Positions 18,387 to 29,100 of a stretch of DNA of 64,000 nucleotides are shown in pieces (position 1 is the first letter of the stretch; every line of letters starts with the position of its first letter). Under the pieces are notes generated by a model. The model made no database searches. It was not told the origin of the DNA and saw only the letters and a program-made list of their open reading frames with translations. The position numbers and the translations under genes are program-made. The DNA lies in the NCBI RefSeq assembly GCF_038096175.1, contig NZ_CP151099.1, forward strand, positions 7,170,001 to 7,234,000, read 5' to 3'. The DNA comes from Nostoc sp. UHCC 0302 (lineage in GTDB: Bacteria; Cyanobacteriota; Cyanobacteriia; Cyanobacteriales; Nostocaceae).

Positions 18387-19439
18387 ATGAGATACAAACT
18401 CTTGGGCAAAAGCGGGTTAAGAGTCTCTGAACTCTCTTTGGGAACCATGACCTTTGGTGAAGACTGGGGTTGGGGTGCATCTGTTGACGAAAGCCGTAAA
18501 ATCTTTGACACGTTTGTGGAAGCGGGGGGCAATTTCATTGATACTGCCAACGGTTACACCGATGGGAGCAGTGAAAAAATTGTCGGTGAGTTCATTGCTA
18601 AAGAACGAGAACGTTTTGTAGTTGCTACTAAATATTCTTTTCCCTTACGGATGAATGAGCATAAGAGCGACCCTAATGCTAGTGGTAATCATCGCAAGAA
18701 CTTGATTCAATCGTTAGAAGGTAGCCTGAAACGTTTGAATACCGACTATATTGATTTATTCTGGTTGCACGCTTGGGATTTCACCACACCAGTAGAAGAA
18801 GTGTTGCGATCGCTTGATGATGTAGTACGTCAAGGTAAAGTACTCTATATTGGCATTTCTGATACACCTGCGTGGATTATTGCCCAAGCCAATACCATCG
18901 CCCATTATCAAGGATGGACGCAGTTTGTAGCGCTGCAAATAGAGTATAGTTTAATTCAACGAACACCAGAACGAGATTTACTGCCATTGGCAAAAGCCTT
19001 TGATTTAGCAGTGACGCCGTGGTCACCCTTGGGTGGTGGTGTCCTAACAGGTAAGTATAATAAGCCTCCGCAAGCAGGCGCGGAACAGGCGCGATTAGCA
19101 AATGCAGCCGCAGGAACTATTTCAGAACGCAGTTTAGCAATTGCTGAGGTAGTCAGCCAAGTTGCAGCAGAAATTGGTCATTCACCCTCACAGGTAGCAC
19201 TAGCTTGGTTACGCGCTCAAAGTAGCGTGATTATCCCGATTGTTGGGGCGCGTAAGCTGAGTCAGTTTCAAGATAATTTAGCTTCTCTTGATCTCACCCT
19301 TTCCCCAGAACATCTGCAACGCTTGGATGAAGTCAGCCGAATTGAACTAGGTTTTCCCCATGACTTCTTGGCAAACGATACGATTCGCGATCGCCTTTTT
19401 GGTGGCACATTTAGCACAATCGACAACCACCGCATTTAA
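18387..19439 (+). CDS. Aldo/keto reductase
   Basis: NADPH-dependent oxidoreductase of the AKR superfamily, cytoplasmic (alpha/beta)8 barrel. The start MRYKLLGKSGLRVSELSLGTM is standard. Catalytic tetrad candidates are the Asp in FIDTANGY, the Tyr of that motif, the Lys in VVATKYSF and the His in LFWLHAWD. The cofactor-binding end shows IPIVGARKLSQFQDNL. I chose ATG 18387 (350 aa); the 15 residues before it are not family-like. The physiological substrate cannot be read from the sequence. Dps follows in the same direction 115 bp later. Confidence 0.93.
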   Translation: MRYKLLGKSGLRVSELSLGTMTFGEDWGWGASVDESRKIFDTFVEAGGNFIDTANGYTDGSSEKIVGEFIAKERERFVVATKYSFPLRMNEHKSDPNASGNHRKNLIQSLEGSLKRLNTDYIDLFWLHAWDFTTPVEEVLRSLDDVVRQGKVLYIGISDTPAWIIAQANTIAHYQGWTQFVALQIEYSLIQRTPERDLLPLAKAFDLAVTPWSPLGGGVLTGKYNKPPQAGAEQARLANAAAGTISERSLAIAEVVSQVAAEIGHSPSQVALAWLRAQSSVIIPIVGARKLSQFQDNLASLDLTLSPEHLQRLDEVSRIELGFPHDFLANDTIRDRLFGGTFSTIDNHRI

Positions 19440-19554
19440 CCCAATAGTCTTAAACAGTAACACATTCAGCCATTAATTCCCTCTATCACCAGAGAGTTTC
19501 GCATAACCAACGATTATCTGTAAAGTTAGTTAACAGAAGGCATTAGATAGAAAC

Positions 19555-20127
19555 ATGAGCGACAACACCCTAGCATCACGTCTTTACCCTACCCGCATTG
19601 ACATCCCAGCCGAAGCGCGGGTGCAAATCGTGGTACTTCTCAACAAAACCTTAGCTGCTACTTTGGATCTGCAAACTCAGACAAAGCAAGCGCATTGGAA
19701 CGTTAAAGGAACTGACTTCTATCAGTTGCACGAATTATTTGATGAAATTGCTACTGAATTAGAAGAGTACATCGATATGGTAGCCGAACGCGTCACCGCT
19801 TTAGGTGGATACGCTTTAGGAACAGCTCGTGCTGCTGCTAGCAATTCAATTTTACCAGAGTATCCCTTTGATATTTTGGATGGCAAAGATCATGTAACAG
19901 CTTTGGCAGATCGTTTTGCACCCTATGCTAAACATCTTAGAGAAGCGATCGCTAAAACTGATGAATTAGGCGACCTCGATACCGCTGACCTTTACACTGA
20001 AATTTCTCGCACCATTGATAAGCGACTCTGGTTCTTAGAGGCTCATTTGCAAGTTGCCGAAATTAAAGCAGAGAATGGTGCAGCGGGTGCTACTAAAACT
20101 CAAAAGACAACTGCTGCTGTAAGATAA
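19555..20127 (+). CDS. dps: Dps-family ferritin-like DNA-protection protein
   Basis: Forms 12-subunit shells that oxidise and store iron, often using peroxide, and in some members bind DNA. The ferroxidase signature is present: AHWNVKG with His47, then LHELFDEIATELEEYIDMVAERV with His59, Asp63 and Glu67. This arrangement is close to canonical bacterial Dps, not the His-rich cyanobacterial variants. The length of 190 residues includes a flexible Ala/Thr/Lys-rich tail (GAAGATKTQKTTAAV). It probably joins the peroxide-defence set of this genome. Confidence 0.95.
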   Translation: MSDNTLASRLYPTRIDIPAEARVQIVVLLNKTLAATLDLQTQTKQAHWNVKGTDFYQLHELFDEIATELEEYIDMVAERVTALGGYALGTARAAASNSILPEYPFDILDGKDHVTALADRFAPYAKHLREAIAKTDELGDLDTADLYTEISRTIDKRLWFLEAHLQVAEIKAENGAAGATKTQKTTAAVR

Positions 20128-20644
20128 GCACTTTTGAGAAATAAACTGACTTTTCAATCTTGTCGATTCAAGGAATCAGAAGTCAGAATATTTAACCCTT
20201 CTAACTCCTGACTCTTATTCTCAAACCTAGTAGTATCTTTTTGGTAAGTACGCCACTTTTTAGTGCGTACTTTTCATTTATATGTACATACTTTACTATT
20301 GAAATAGTTCAAAGTTAAGTCTAATACCAATTTGAAAAAAGAATATGACAAATAGCCAATTTGTAGAGACGCGATGAATCGCGTCTTCACCCAAGTATGT
20401 GTTGCAATCATTAATTGAATTGGTATAAGTCGATCAAGATCATAAAATATAAATCTGTCACTGCGAGTGGAACAAAGTGAAACGTAGGCAGAGTCTTCCC
20501 GCAAAGTAGTAGTTGTAAAGGGTTGGGATTACTTTGCTTCGTTTGCAATGACAGTATTTATTTCTGTCTAGTAACTTAATGCTAATTAATGATGAAGTGC
20601 TTAATTTCTTGAGATTAAAGCTTGATTAACAGCGAGGTAAATTT
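20128..20644. other. Intergenic region carrying a MITE
   Basis: No gene is supported. The stretch contains an intact MITE-like element (20322-20428). A minus-strand open frame of about 76 codons across the element is judged spurious. The stretch GCGAGTGGAACAAAGTGA at about 20463 belongs to a common intergenic repeat. Confidence 0.55.
20322..20428. repeat. MITE-like element, intact copy
   Basis: This 107-bp element has inverted ends TAATACCAATTTGA and TTATACCAATTCAA (read inward) and a palindromic core GACGCGATGAATCGCGTC. The same element, in the other orientation, is at 33529-33636 and, split by an IS, at 4834-6076. The size, ends and lack of coding potential fit a non-autonomous element; the TA at each end suggests an IS630-like relative, which is inference. 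Confidence 0.85.
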
Positions 20645-21361
20645 ATGTCTCAAAATACAATTACTCATTTAATTCATGATAGAAATGCTCGCGGTCATGC
20701 TCAGTTTGGCTGGCTTGATAGTTATCACACATTTTCTTTTGGTAGTTTTTACGATCCCGACCGTATGGGATTCCGCTCTCTGCGCGTAATTAACGATGAT
20801 CGCATTGCTCCTGGTGCAGGATTCCCTACTCACAGCCATCGAGACATGGAAATTCTCACCTATGTCTTAGAAGGTGCGGTAGAGCATAAAGACAGCTTGG
20901 GTACAGGTTCAGTAATTCGTCCTGGTGACGCACAGATTATGAGTGCTGGTACTGGAATCAGCCACAGCGAATTTAATCCTTCGCCAACTGAACCATTACA
21001 CTTGTTGCAAATCTGGATTTTACCTAATCAGGAAGGGTTGACACCAAGATATGAACAAAAACATTTTCCCTTAGAAGAAAAGCGCGGCAAACTCCGTTTA
21101 ATTGCTGCTAAAGATGGACGTGACGGTGCTGTAACAGTTTACCAAGATGTAGATTTATACACCTCTGTTTTAGAGGAAGGTGATGTTGTTAATTATCAAG
21201 TCAAACCAGATCGTTATGCTTGGTTACAAATAGCTCAAGGTATAGTCAACTTAAATGGCGAGGAACTAAGAGCAGGCGATGGTGTGCAAATCAACGGCGA
21301 AGAACAGCTAGAAATTAGCACCGACATCGGCGGCGAAATCTTGCTTTTCGATTTAGGTTAA
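20645..21361 (+). CDS. Pirin family protein (cupin; possible quercetinase-like)
   Basis: Bicupin protein of the pirin/YhhW group. The N-terminal cupin has the family motif with metal ligands: [25 protein letters not shown] and, after it, [12 protein letters not shown]. These supply the His-His...His/Glu set. Length 238 residues fits. Some pirins oxidise flavonols such as quercetin; others act in redox regulation. The substrate here is unknown. A ribosome-site-like AGCGAGG lies ten bases before the ATG. Confidence 0.93.
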   Translation: MSQNTITHLIHDRNARGHAQFGWLDSYHTFSFGSFYDPDRMGFRSLRVINDDRIAPGAGFPTHSHRDMEILTYVLEGAVEHKDSLGTGSVIRPGDAQIMSAGTGISHSEFNPSPTEPLHLLQIWILPNQEGLTPRYEQKHFPLEEKRGKLRLIAAKDGRDGAVTVYQDVDLYTSVLEEGDVVNYQVKPDRYAWLQIAQGIVNLNGEELRAGDGVQINGEEQLEISTDIGGEILLFDLG

Positions 21362-21377
21362 TATCCCAATAGAATTT

Positions 21378-21406
21378 GTAGAGACGTTGCAATGCAACGT
21401 CTCTAC
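21378..21406. repeat. Palindromic repeat module, GTTGCAATGCAAC core
   Basis: GTAGAGACGTTGCA and TGCAACGTCTCTAC form a perfect 14-bp palindrome arm pair. It lies 17 bases after the pirin stop and may serve as its transcript end. A second copy is at 8957-8985. Confidence 0.75.
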
Positions 21407-21548
21407 ATGGTTGGGTAGACCAAGGCGAACAACATGATTCGACTCCGCTCACCAGCCGCTCGCCAGCTGCTCAGTGACCGCCGCAGGCATCGCAAAATGA
21501 ATTTGAATATAATCCTTAGAATTAAATATTGATTTTATCCAATCACCA

Positions 21549-22112
21549 TCACTCAGGCATAACTGGACTCAAAGGGTCTAAAGGACTTGTAAAAACAAAA
21601 TATATTACACCAGCTCCGAGAATCATAATAGCGAGACTGAACAGGAGTACCCAACGGTCTGTAGGTTCATAGGTATCTTCTTCGATATCACGGCGCACAG
21701 CGAAATAATGTCCCGTAGAAAGCCAGACTGTGACTAAACCCACCAACGAGAAGACTAAACCTAACTTCCAACCTGTGCCAGGACGAGGTACAAGGGGTAC
21801 TTGAAAGGCACGCAAACGCACAATTACTACACCAAAACCCAACAGAGCAATCCCTGTCCGCATCCAAGCGAGGTAGGTACGTTCATTTGCTAAATGATCC
21901 CGTATTCGCGACGGATTCAGTCGTCCAGCTTTCTTTTTCTCTTTATCTTCCTCTGTTGATTTGGATTGTAACTGCATTAATAACACCCTTAGCCCCAAGA
22001 ATATCCCTTTTACAATAATGCCAAAGCACTTACCAATCTCTTTCCAGATGAGTCCTATCCAACGAGGTAGTTGAACTCCCGGAATATACTTGTTATGCCT
22101 ATGCATTTTCAA
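21549..22112 (-). CDS. DUF202 (YidH-like) small membrane protein
   Basis: Residues ~65-180 are a DUF202 domain: the conserved NERTYLAWMRTGIALLGFG, then a second helix (LGLVFSLVGLVTVWLSTGHY) and a third (VLLFSLAIMILGAGVIYFVF). This gives three membrane helices. The first 60 residues contain an extra amphipathic or hydrophobic stretch (GKCFGIIVKGIFLGLRVLL) and a Lys/Glu-rich linker, so the N-terminus is longer than in minimal DUF202 proteins. Function is unknown. The gene is divergent from the LysR gene across a 600-bp spacer. Confidence 0.88.
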   Translation of the reverse strand: MKMHRHNKYIPGVQLPRWIGLIWKEIGKCFGIIVKGIFLGLRVLLMQLQSKSTEEDKEKKKAGRLNPSRIRDHLANERTYLAWMRTGIALLGFGVVIVRLRAFQVPLVPRPGTGWKLGLVFSLVGLVTVWLSTGHYFAVRRDIEEDTYEPTDRWVLLFSLAIMILGAGVIYFVFTSPLDPLSPVMPE

Positions 22113-22717
22113 ACCTTATCTTAATGCAGATATCTAAATAAAATCAAGCATGACATCACAAAAATCAGCCAAGATTCAGAGAGCTTTTTAACGAGCGCTT
22201 GTTCTATTTTTTTCTCTGAATTTAAGCTCTTACCTGATATATGTATATTGAAAAAATTTGTTCAAAATCATCCCAATCATTCACAAAATTATTACTTTAG
22301 TCATATAAAAACTTAGCGATCGCAGACAATCAAGTTAACTTATAAACAGGTAGCACTAGACACATACTAGTGTGACAATGGCGTAACGTTGCATTTACTT
22401 ATGAGAAAAATAATGTCAAGATGACGAAATTGTTGACACTAGTTGCGCTGAAGGCAGCGAAGCCGTAGTAATTGCAGTGACTATACCGCTTCTTAGCGGA
22501 AGCCTTGATTTTCATGCTTGCTCAAAAGGAAGCAGCCATATGCTCTGCTCCTCGGCTTGACTGGAATTGACGAATTTTACTTCAGATGTTTTAACCCGGT
22601 ATTTATGCTCAATTTATACTTTAGTCAAGGGAATTGATAGAAGCAAATGCTTTTTTTTGTCAAAATGATAAAGATTAGTGATTAAATATTTGATACTAGG
22701 CTTTAGGAATACCTCAG
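22113..22717. other. 600-bp spacer between DUF202 and LysR genes
   Basis: No ORF is convincing. There is an inverted pair CACTAG / CTAGTG at 22354-22372 and a repeat fragment GAAGGCAGCGAAGCCGTAG at about 22450. It must contain the two divergent promoters; no specific operator can be named. Confidence 0.4.
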
Positions 22718-23701
22718 ATGGCAGGGATGACGCTTGAGCAGCTAAAAATCTTTATAGCCGTGGCGGAACACCTACACTTTACACGTGCAGCGGAAGAACT
22801 TTATATTACGCAACCTGCGGTGAGTGCCGCAATCCACAATTTGGAGCAGGAATATGGAGTGAAACTATTTCATCGGATTGGCCGCCATATCGAAATTGCG
22901 GAGGCGGGTAAGTTATTACAAGTGGAAGCACAGAAAATTCTTGATCAAGTCACCTTGACAGAAAGGGGATTGCGGGAATTGAATAATCTGCAACGAGGTG
23001 AATTGAAATTAGGATCAAGTCTAACAATTGGTAACTATTGGCTTCCCACTAAGATTAGCGAGTTTAAGCGGCAATATCCTGGTATCCAAATCAACTGTAC
23101 TCTCGCCAATGCAGAGACGATTTGTGTAGGTACTGCGATGGGACAGTTTGACTTAGGTTTAGTGGAAGGAGATGTCAAGCCGGCGCTTCAGAGTACTCTG
23201 GAGTACGAAATTATGGGGAGCGATCGCTTACAAATTGTTGTCGGCAAAACTCACCCTTGGTTTGAGCGAGGAGAAGTTAAGTTAACAGAACTGACTCAAA
23301 CTCCTTGGGTGATGCGAGTACCTGAATCTGGCACACAGCAAAGGTTTGAGGAAGCTTTAATCAATTGGGGTATCAATCTGAGCGAACTTGATGTAATTTT
23401 AGTGTTCAACAGTGGTGAGATGGCAAAAGCCGCGATTGAAAATGGCGTAGGTGCAACAGGAATTTCTGACTTGATGGTTGAAAAAGAAATACAGCTTGGG
23501 ACTCTACGGGCGATTCGAGTCATTGATAATAGACAAGAATCTGCTGGTGCGATCGTCGAAATAGTTCGACCCTTCTTCAAACTCAAGCATCGGCAGCGTT
23601 TTCAAACAGCCCTCGCCAAAGTTTTTGAACAGACGCTGATTTCGTCATCCACTAAAGAACATCCATCGTACCAGACAGCTGAACTTAATCTCAAGAGGTA
23701 G
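22718..23701 (+). CDS. LysR-family transcriptional regulator
   Basis: N-terminal winged helix-turn-helix typical of LysR: TLEQLKIFIAVAEHLHFTRA, then ITQPAVSAAIHNLEQ and LFHRIGR. Residues ~90-300 form the periplasmic-binding-protein-like effector domain (LKLGSSLTIGNYWLP, VIENGVGATGIS-like turn). Length 327 residues is normal. ATG 22718 or ATG 22727 may be the start. Relatives in cyanobacteria control carbon or sulfur metabolism, but I cannot assign the target. The RND adaptor gene is ~960 bp downstream, too far to assume a link. Confidence 0.93.
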   Translation: MAGMTLEQLKIFIAVAEHLHFTRAAEELYITQPAVSAAIHNLEQEYGVKLFHRIGRHIEIAEAGKLLQVEAQKILDQVTLTERGLRELNNLQRGELKLGSSLTIGNYWLPTKISEFKRQYPGIQINCTLANAETICVGTAMGQFDLGLVEGDVKPALQSTLEYEIMGSDRLQIVVGKTHPWFERGEVKLTELTQTPWVMRVPESGTQQRFEEALINWGINLSELDVILVFNSGEMAKAAIENGVGATGISDLMVEKEIQLGTLRAIRVIDNRQESAGAIVEIVRPFFKLKHRQRFQTALAKVFEQTLISSSTKEHPSYQTAELNLKR

Positions 23702-23754
23702 AGGTTTCAAACTCACGTTAATATAGCAGCCTTAAATTATTCGTGAACTGTAAG

Positions 23755-23782
23755 AACCCCGTTTTTCTATGAAATCGGGGTT
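23755..23782 (+). terminator. Probable terminator hairpin after the LysR gene
   Basis: AACCCCGTTT and AAATCGGGGTT pair as a G+C-rich stem 54 bases after the LysR stop, followed by TTTGG. It resembles the dispersed palindrome at 2324-2356, so it is also a repeat. Confidence 0.55.
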
Positions 23783-24664
23783 TGGATACTTTCAATTATC
23801 ATCAACCAAATAGAATTGCTACATGACATTTTCGGACTTTTAATCACATATTTTAAAAAAATTAATACAAATATTTAAAAAACTGATTAGCCATGACTTT
23901 TTCATGCTGTCAAAAAGTAATGATTAACTTAATGTTTAATATATTAGTTAAAACAAAATATAAAAATCAAAGCTCAAGAAAACCAAAAAAAAGTATTCTT
24001 ATTATTTTAATAACTGAAATTAATAATCTAAAACCCCTGTAATATAGCGAATAATTGATATCTTAAAAATCTTTAAATTGAACTTGCTATCTATTTTTAC
24101 AGCAGATTAAAAGTTAATTATATATAAATTTTAAATTCAAAAACTATATATATATAAGTAACTTTACTCCTGATTTCTGCTGTATATTAAGCTCCGTATT
24201 TGGCTCATATTACAAGTATATTATTCCATAAATTAATAAAAATTAGGCTGTTGTTTTCAGATTGCATTAATAGATTCAATCTCTGAGAAAGAATAATAAA
24301 AAACGCTAGGATATTGTGAAGTTTTGGTAATCATTACAACCTTATGTCAGGTAGAAGTTGTATTTTTTTGTCACAACAGTATTTCGAAGAATTTAAATTT
24401 AGCAAGATTAAAATATTTTCCGCAATAAATAAAAACTAGCCGGAGTAGCTCAATTGTAAGTAAAGTAAATATTGTCGTTTGTTGTAATCTAAATTTAAGC
24501 ATTCATCTTTCGGTAGATTTAGACAAAACTAAAGAAATAGTATATTTAGATCGGCTAACATATAATTCCCCAGAAAACATCATGCTAAAACAGTACCTTC
24601 AATATCAACAGATAAAATCCTGATTGAGTTCTAGTTAATTTGTTCCTTAGGTTCCTCGTAAGCC
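23783..24664. other. Long AT-rich gene-free region before the RND operon
   Basis: About 880 bases with no convincing ORF on either strand and strikingly AT-rich sequence (for example around 23820-24300). It contains poly-A and poly-T tracts and TATA-rich runs. It ends at the RND adaptor start and must hold that operon's promoter. It could also hold an untranslated RNA or a decayed gene. Confidence 0.45.
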
Positions 24665-25984
24665 ATGACATCCCCTGAGCCTCAAACTAATTTTGAAGAC
24701 AATCTTCCACAAACCTCATTTGAGCCACCCCCTAGAAAACGGCGGTGGCTTTGGTTATTGATTGCTGGGCTACTATTATTAGGCGGTGGAGCAGCAGTTG
24801 TGTGGCGTTTGCTAATTCCGAGCAATTCAGCACCTTCAACTGCTAACGTTCAACCTCCAGGGGTAAGAGTAAAGGTATCGACAGTACAAAACGGCACAAT
24901 AGATGAAAGTTCAGATTTTATTGCTAACCTAGAGTCTCGGCGCTCAGTTACACTCCAGCCAAGGATTCAAGGTCAAGTCAGCCAGATATTTGTGCGATCG
25001 GGAGATCCAGTAGCCCAAGGAGCAGCAATTATCCAAGTAGACCCTAGACAGCAACAAGCTGCGGTCACTGGCATTAATGCTGCGGCTCAAGCATCTTTAG
25101 CACAAGTAGAAAATGCTCGTGCAACACTCAAATCTCTAGAAGCAGAACGTCTATCCAACCTTGCTGATGTGCAATTGAACCAGCAAGAATATCAAAGGTA
25201 TTCTAGCTTGGCAGATCAAGGAGCGGTAGCTCGACAGACGAGCGATCAGTACGCTAATAAACTAGCCACAGCTAAAGCTCAACTTGGTGCAATTGATTCT
25301 AGGATTCAAGCACAACGAGCCACTATAGTGCAGGCTGAAAAATCCCTACAGCAAGCCGATGCAAATACTAACGAACAAAAAGTCCAACTTCAGTACTACA
25401 AAATTACGGCTCCTTTTAGTGGCACAGTTGGTGACATCCCAGTGAAAGTAGGTGATTTTGTTAGTACTTCGACCCAATTAGTTACCATCACTCAAAACCG
25501 ACCTTTAGAAGTTAAAATTTCTGTGCCACTGGAGCGAGGGCCACAATTGCGTAAGGGAATGCCTGTGGAGGTGATGAATGCACAAGGTAAAAGTCTGGGT
25601 ACAAGTAGGGTATTTTTTATTGCACCTAATGCCAGTAATGAAACGCAAGGCATACTGATCAAAGCCCTCTTTAACAACTCTAGAGGTCAGCTGCGTGCAG
25701 ATCAATTGGTGAGAGCTAGAGTGATTTGGAATCAGCGCCCAGGAATCTTAGTTCCAACAACAGCAGTAACTCGTGTAGCCGGGGAAACTTTTGTTTATGT
25801 TGTTGAAACAGAGAAATCTCCTCAAGGTGTATCCCAACAAGTAGCTCGGCAAAAGCGAGTGCAGTTAGGCGATATCAGAGCTAATAATTACCAAGTTATC
25901 GAAGGATTACAGCCAGAAGATAAAGTTATTATCTCCGGGCTGCTCAATCTCAGGGATGGCGTTCCTATAGTTGCAGAATCTTAA
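24665..25984 (+). CDS. RND efflux periplasmic adaptor (membrane fusion protein)
   Basis: Bridges an inner-membrane RND pump to an outer-membrane channel. After a Pro-rich N-terminus and a basic patch (PPRKRRW) there is one membrane anchor (LWLLIAGLLLLGGGAAVVW). Then come the lipoyl half-motifs (VTLQPRIQGQVSQIFVRSGDPV and YYKITAPFSGTVGDIPVKVGDFV), separated by a ~150-residue coiled coil rich in Ala/Gln, and a beta-barrel and membrane-proximal domain ending LNLRDGVPIV. Length 439 residues fits. The pump gene follows 204 bp later across a repeat tract. No TolC-type gene is in the window. Confidence 0.95.
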   Translation: MTSPEPQTNFEDNLPQTSFEPPPRKRRWLWLLIAGLLLLGGGAAVVWRLLIPSNSAPSTANVQPPGVRVKVSTVQNGTIDESSDFIANLESRRSVTLQPRIQGQVSQIFVRSGDPVAQGAAIIQVDPRQQQAAVTGINAAAQASLAQVENARATLKSLEAERLSNLADVQLNQQEYQRYSSLADQGAVARQTSDQYANKLATAKAQLGAIDSRIQAQRATIVQAEKSLQQADANTNEQKVQLQYYKITAPFSGTVGDIPVKVGDFVSTSTQLVTITQNRPLEVKISVPLERGPQLRKGMPVEVMNAQGKSLGTSRVFFIAPNASNETQGILIKALFNNSRGQLRADQLVRARVIWNQRPGILVPTTAVTRVAGETFVYVVETEKSPQGVSQQVARQKRVQLGDIRANNYQVIEGLQPEDKVIISGLLNLRDGVPIVAES

Positions 25985-26160
25985 ATGGGGCATGGGACAT
26001 AGGGCATGGGGCATGGAGCATGAGGCATGGAGCATAAGGAATAGAAGTTAATCACTTGTTCCGCAATCCTCAATGCCCATTACCCCTTCGCCCCTAATCC
26101 CCAAAGGGGGCCCCGAGTTCCCCAGAGGGGGCCCCACCTTCCCCAATCCCCAAAGTAGCA
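25985..26160. repeat. Short tandem repeats between RND adaptor and pump
   Basis: Degenerate heptamers of the GGCATGG/GGGCATG kind (25987-26040) are followed by C-rich and G-rich blocks with the motif CCCCAAAGGGGGCCCC and a second near copy (26090-26155). These are the short tandemly repeated sequences typical of heterocystous cyanobacteria. The palindromic GGGGGCCCC parts may form strong structure in the operon transcript. Confidence 0.7.
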
Positions 26161-26188
26161 CTTACCAAATACCAATATATAATCCCTA

Positions 26189-29100
26189 ATGTTTGTTGAC
26201 TTTTTTATTAAGCGGCCTGTATTTACCAGTGTTTGCGCCATTATCATTCTGCTGGTGGGAGCAATTAGTATCCCAACACTGCCTACGGCGCAATATCCAG
26301 ACATTAGCCCAACTCAAATTACTGTTTCTGCTAATTATGTTGGTGCTAGTGCTGAAATTGTAGAAAATACAGTAACGACTGTCTTAGAACGCCAAATTAA
26401 CGGTGTCGAGGGCTTGAAGTATATGACTTCAAGCAGCAGTAACAATGGCAATAGTACGATTACAGTCACATTTGACGCATCACGGAACAAAGATATTGCA
26501 GCTGTTGATGTGCAAAATCGGATATCCGTAGCTCAACCTCAGCTGCCACAACCTGTACAGCAAACTGGAGTTACTGTTAATAAGCAGTCCAACAATATTC
26601 TTTTGGCAATGGGGTTGTACTCAGATAACAAAGAGTATGACAATATCTTTTTAAGCAACTACGCTGACCTCTACATCGTAGATGCCATCAAAAGAATTAA
26701 TGGTGTAGGTGAGGCGCAAGTTTTTGGCGAACGCCGCTATGCGATGCGTCTGTGGCTCGACCCTAATCGCCTTGCTACTCGCAACCTCACCGCCCAAGAT
26801 GTAATTGATGCACTTGAGGAACAAAACCTACAGGTAGGCGCTGGGCAAATCGGTCAGCAGCCATCATTACCTGGCCAGATGTATCAAATAGACTTGCAAG
26901 CTGTTAGTCGGTTGACTGATCCATCAGAATTTGCAGATATAGTGATCAAGACAGGTGCGGATGGCGCATTGATCAAACTCAGAGATGTGGGTAGGGCAGA
27001 GCTAGGAGCGCAAGACTATAGCTCTTTCTTGCGGTTTAGAGGCAATGATGGCGTGGGTATCGGGATATTTCCTACACCAGGAAGTAACGCCTTGGATGTT
27101 GCTAAAGCAGTAAAAGCCGAAATGGCGCGATTGGCACAACGTTTCCCACCAGGGATGAAATACCAGGTGGCGTTTGATACAACAACTTTTGTAGAAGCAT
27201 CTTTAGCGGAAGTTGTCAAGACATTACTAGAAGCGATCGCTCTTGTTGTTTTAGTAATTTATATCTTCTTGCAGGACTGGCGCACGACACTAATTCCAGT
27301 GATTGTCATTCCCCTAACCTTAATTGGCACATTTGCCTTTATCAAGGCTTTCGGTTTTTCGATCAATACCCTGACGATGTTCGGTTTAACCTTGGCAACT
27401 GGGTTAGTGGTGGATGATGCAATTATCGTAGTTGAGAACGTTTCTCGCTTAATCGAAGATGAAGGAATGTCGCCGCGCAAGGCTGCCTCCGAATCAATGC
27501 GGGAATTGTTCGGAGCGGTGATTGCCACCTCTCTAGTACTAATGGCTGTATTTGTCCCCGTCGCCTTTTTCCCAGGAACTACAGGACAAATATATAAGCA
27601 ATTTGCGCTAACGATCGCCTTTTCAATGGTGATTTCTACCTTTCTGGCTATTACCCTGACTCCTTCCCTTTCAGCTTTATTGCTGCGTCGGGGGCAAAGA
27701 CCACGTGGCTGGTTGGGTAAGATTTTTAATCAGGTTAACAGATTTATTGATTGGTTACGCCGGGGATATGAGCGATCGCTAATTCGCCTCAATCGCATCA
27801 AAGCGATCGTTGTGCTGCTATTTATCTTGTCCTTGGCTTTTACAGGCTGGCTTTATACCCGTGTACCCACAGCATTTATCCCCGATGAAGACCAAGGCTA
27901 TTTCATCACCATTATTCAAGGCCCAGAGGGAGTTTCACTCAACTACACTAGCGATGTTATGGCTCAGGTAGAAAAAGAAATTCTCAAACTACCAGAAGTC
28001 ACAGGTACATTCGCCATAGGCGGCTTTGGTTTTAGTGGCAACTCAGCTAATAGTGGTGCGATTTTTACGACCCTCAAACCTTGGCAAGAGCGTCACGAAC
28101 CCGATCAGTCAGCCGCAGCAATCATCGGCAAGCTAGGAGGAGTGTTATCGGCAATTCCTGAAGCGAGAATTTTTCCTGTGAATCCGCCATCGATTCAGGG
28201 TTTAGGCAGTTTTGGTGGGTTTCAATTTGAGTTACAAGACAGACAAGGTAACAGCGGTTTAAATAACCTGTTGCAAGTCATGGGTCAGTTACTCCAACGC
28301 GGTAATCAAACCCCAGGATTGCAAGCCGTATTTAGCACTTTTAGTGCAAATACACCGCAGATGTTAATTGAAGTAGACCGCAACAAAGCTAAATCTTTGC
28401 AAGTTGATGTAGACGATATTTTCAATACCCTCCAGAGTTACTTGGGTTCGCGGTACGTCAACGACTTTAATTTGCAACAACGCACTTATCGCGTGTACGT
28501 CCAAGCAGACGCGCAGTTTCGCTCTAACCCAGAAGATATTGGCAAATTATACGTTCGCTCTGCAACCAATCAAATGATTGCCCTCAGCAATCTCGTGAAA
28601 GTTAGACCGACTACGGGAGCGCAAACTATCAATCATTACAACTTGTTCCGCGCTATTGAAATCAACGGTGCAGCTGCTCCTGGTTACAGTTCTGGACAAG
28701 CAACTGACGCGATGGAGAAACTAGCAAATGAGATTTTGCCTGCAAGTATGGGTTATGAATGGTCAGGGATTACCGCAGAAGAAAAAGAATCTGGTGGTTT
28801 AGCGCCCTTAATTTTTGCATTGGGACTTGTGTTTGTATTTCTGGTGCTAGCGGCACAGTATGAGAACTACGTTGACCCACTGATTATTATGCTCTCAGTT
28901 CCCCTAGCTATCTTAGGGGCGCTCTCAGCGCAGTCATTGCGAGGTTTAGCCAACGATGTGTATTGTCAAGTTGGTCTAGTGATGTTGATTGGTCTGGCAA
29001 GTAAAAACGCCATTCTGATTGTAGAATTTGCCAACCAACTGCGGGAGCAAGGTCTTTCGATAAGTAAAGCGGCGATACAAGCATCACAAGAGCGTTTGCG

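Noticed and set aside
20274-20504. 76-codon minus-strand ORF between dps and the pirin gene
   Set aside because: It lies across the MITE and repeat sequence, with no family resemblance.
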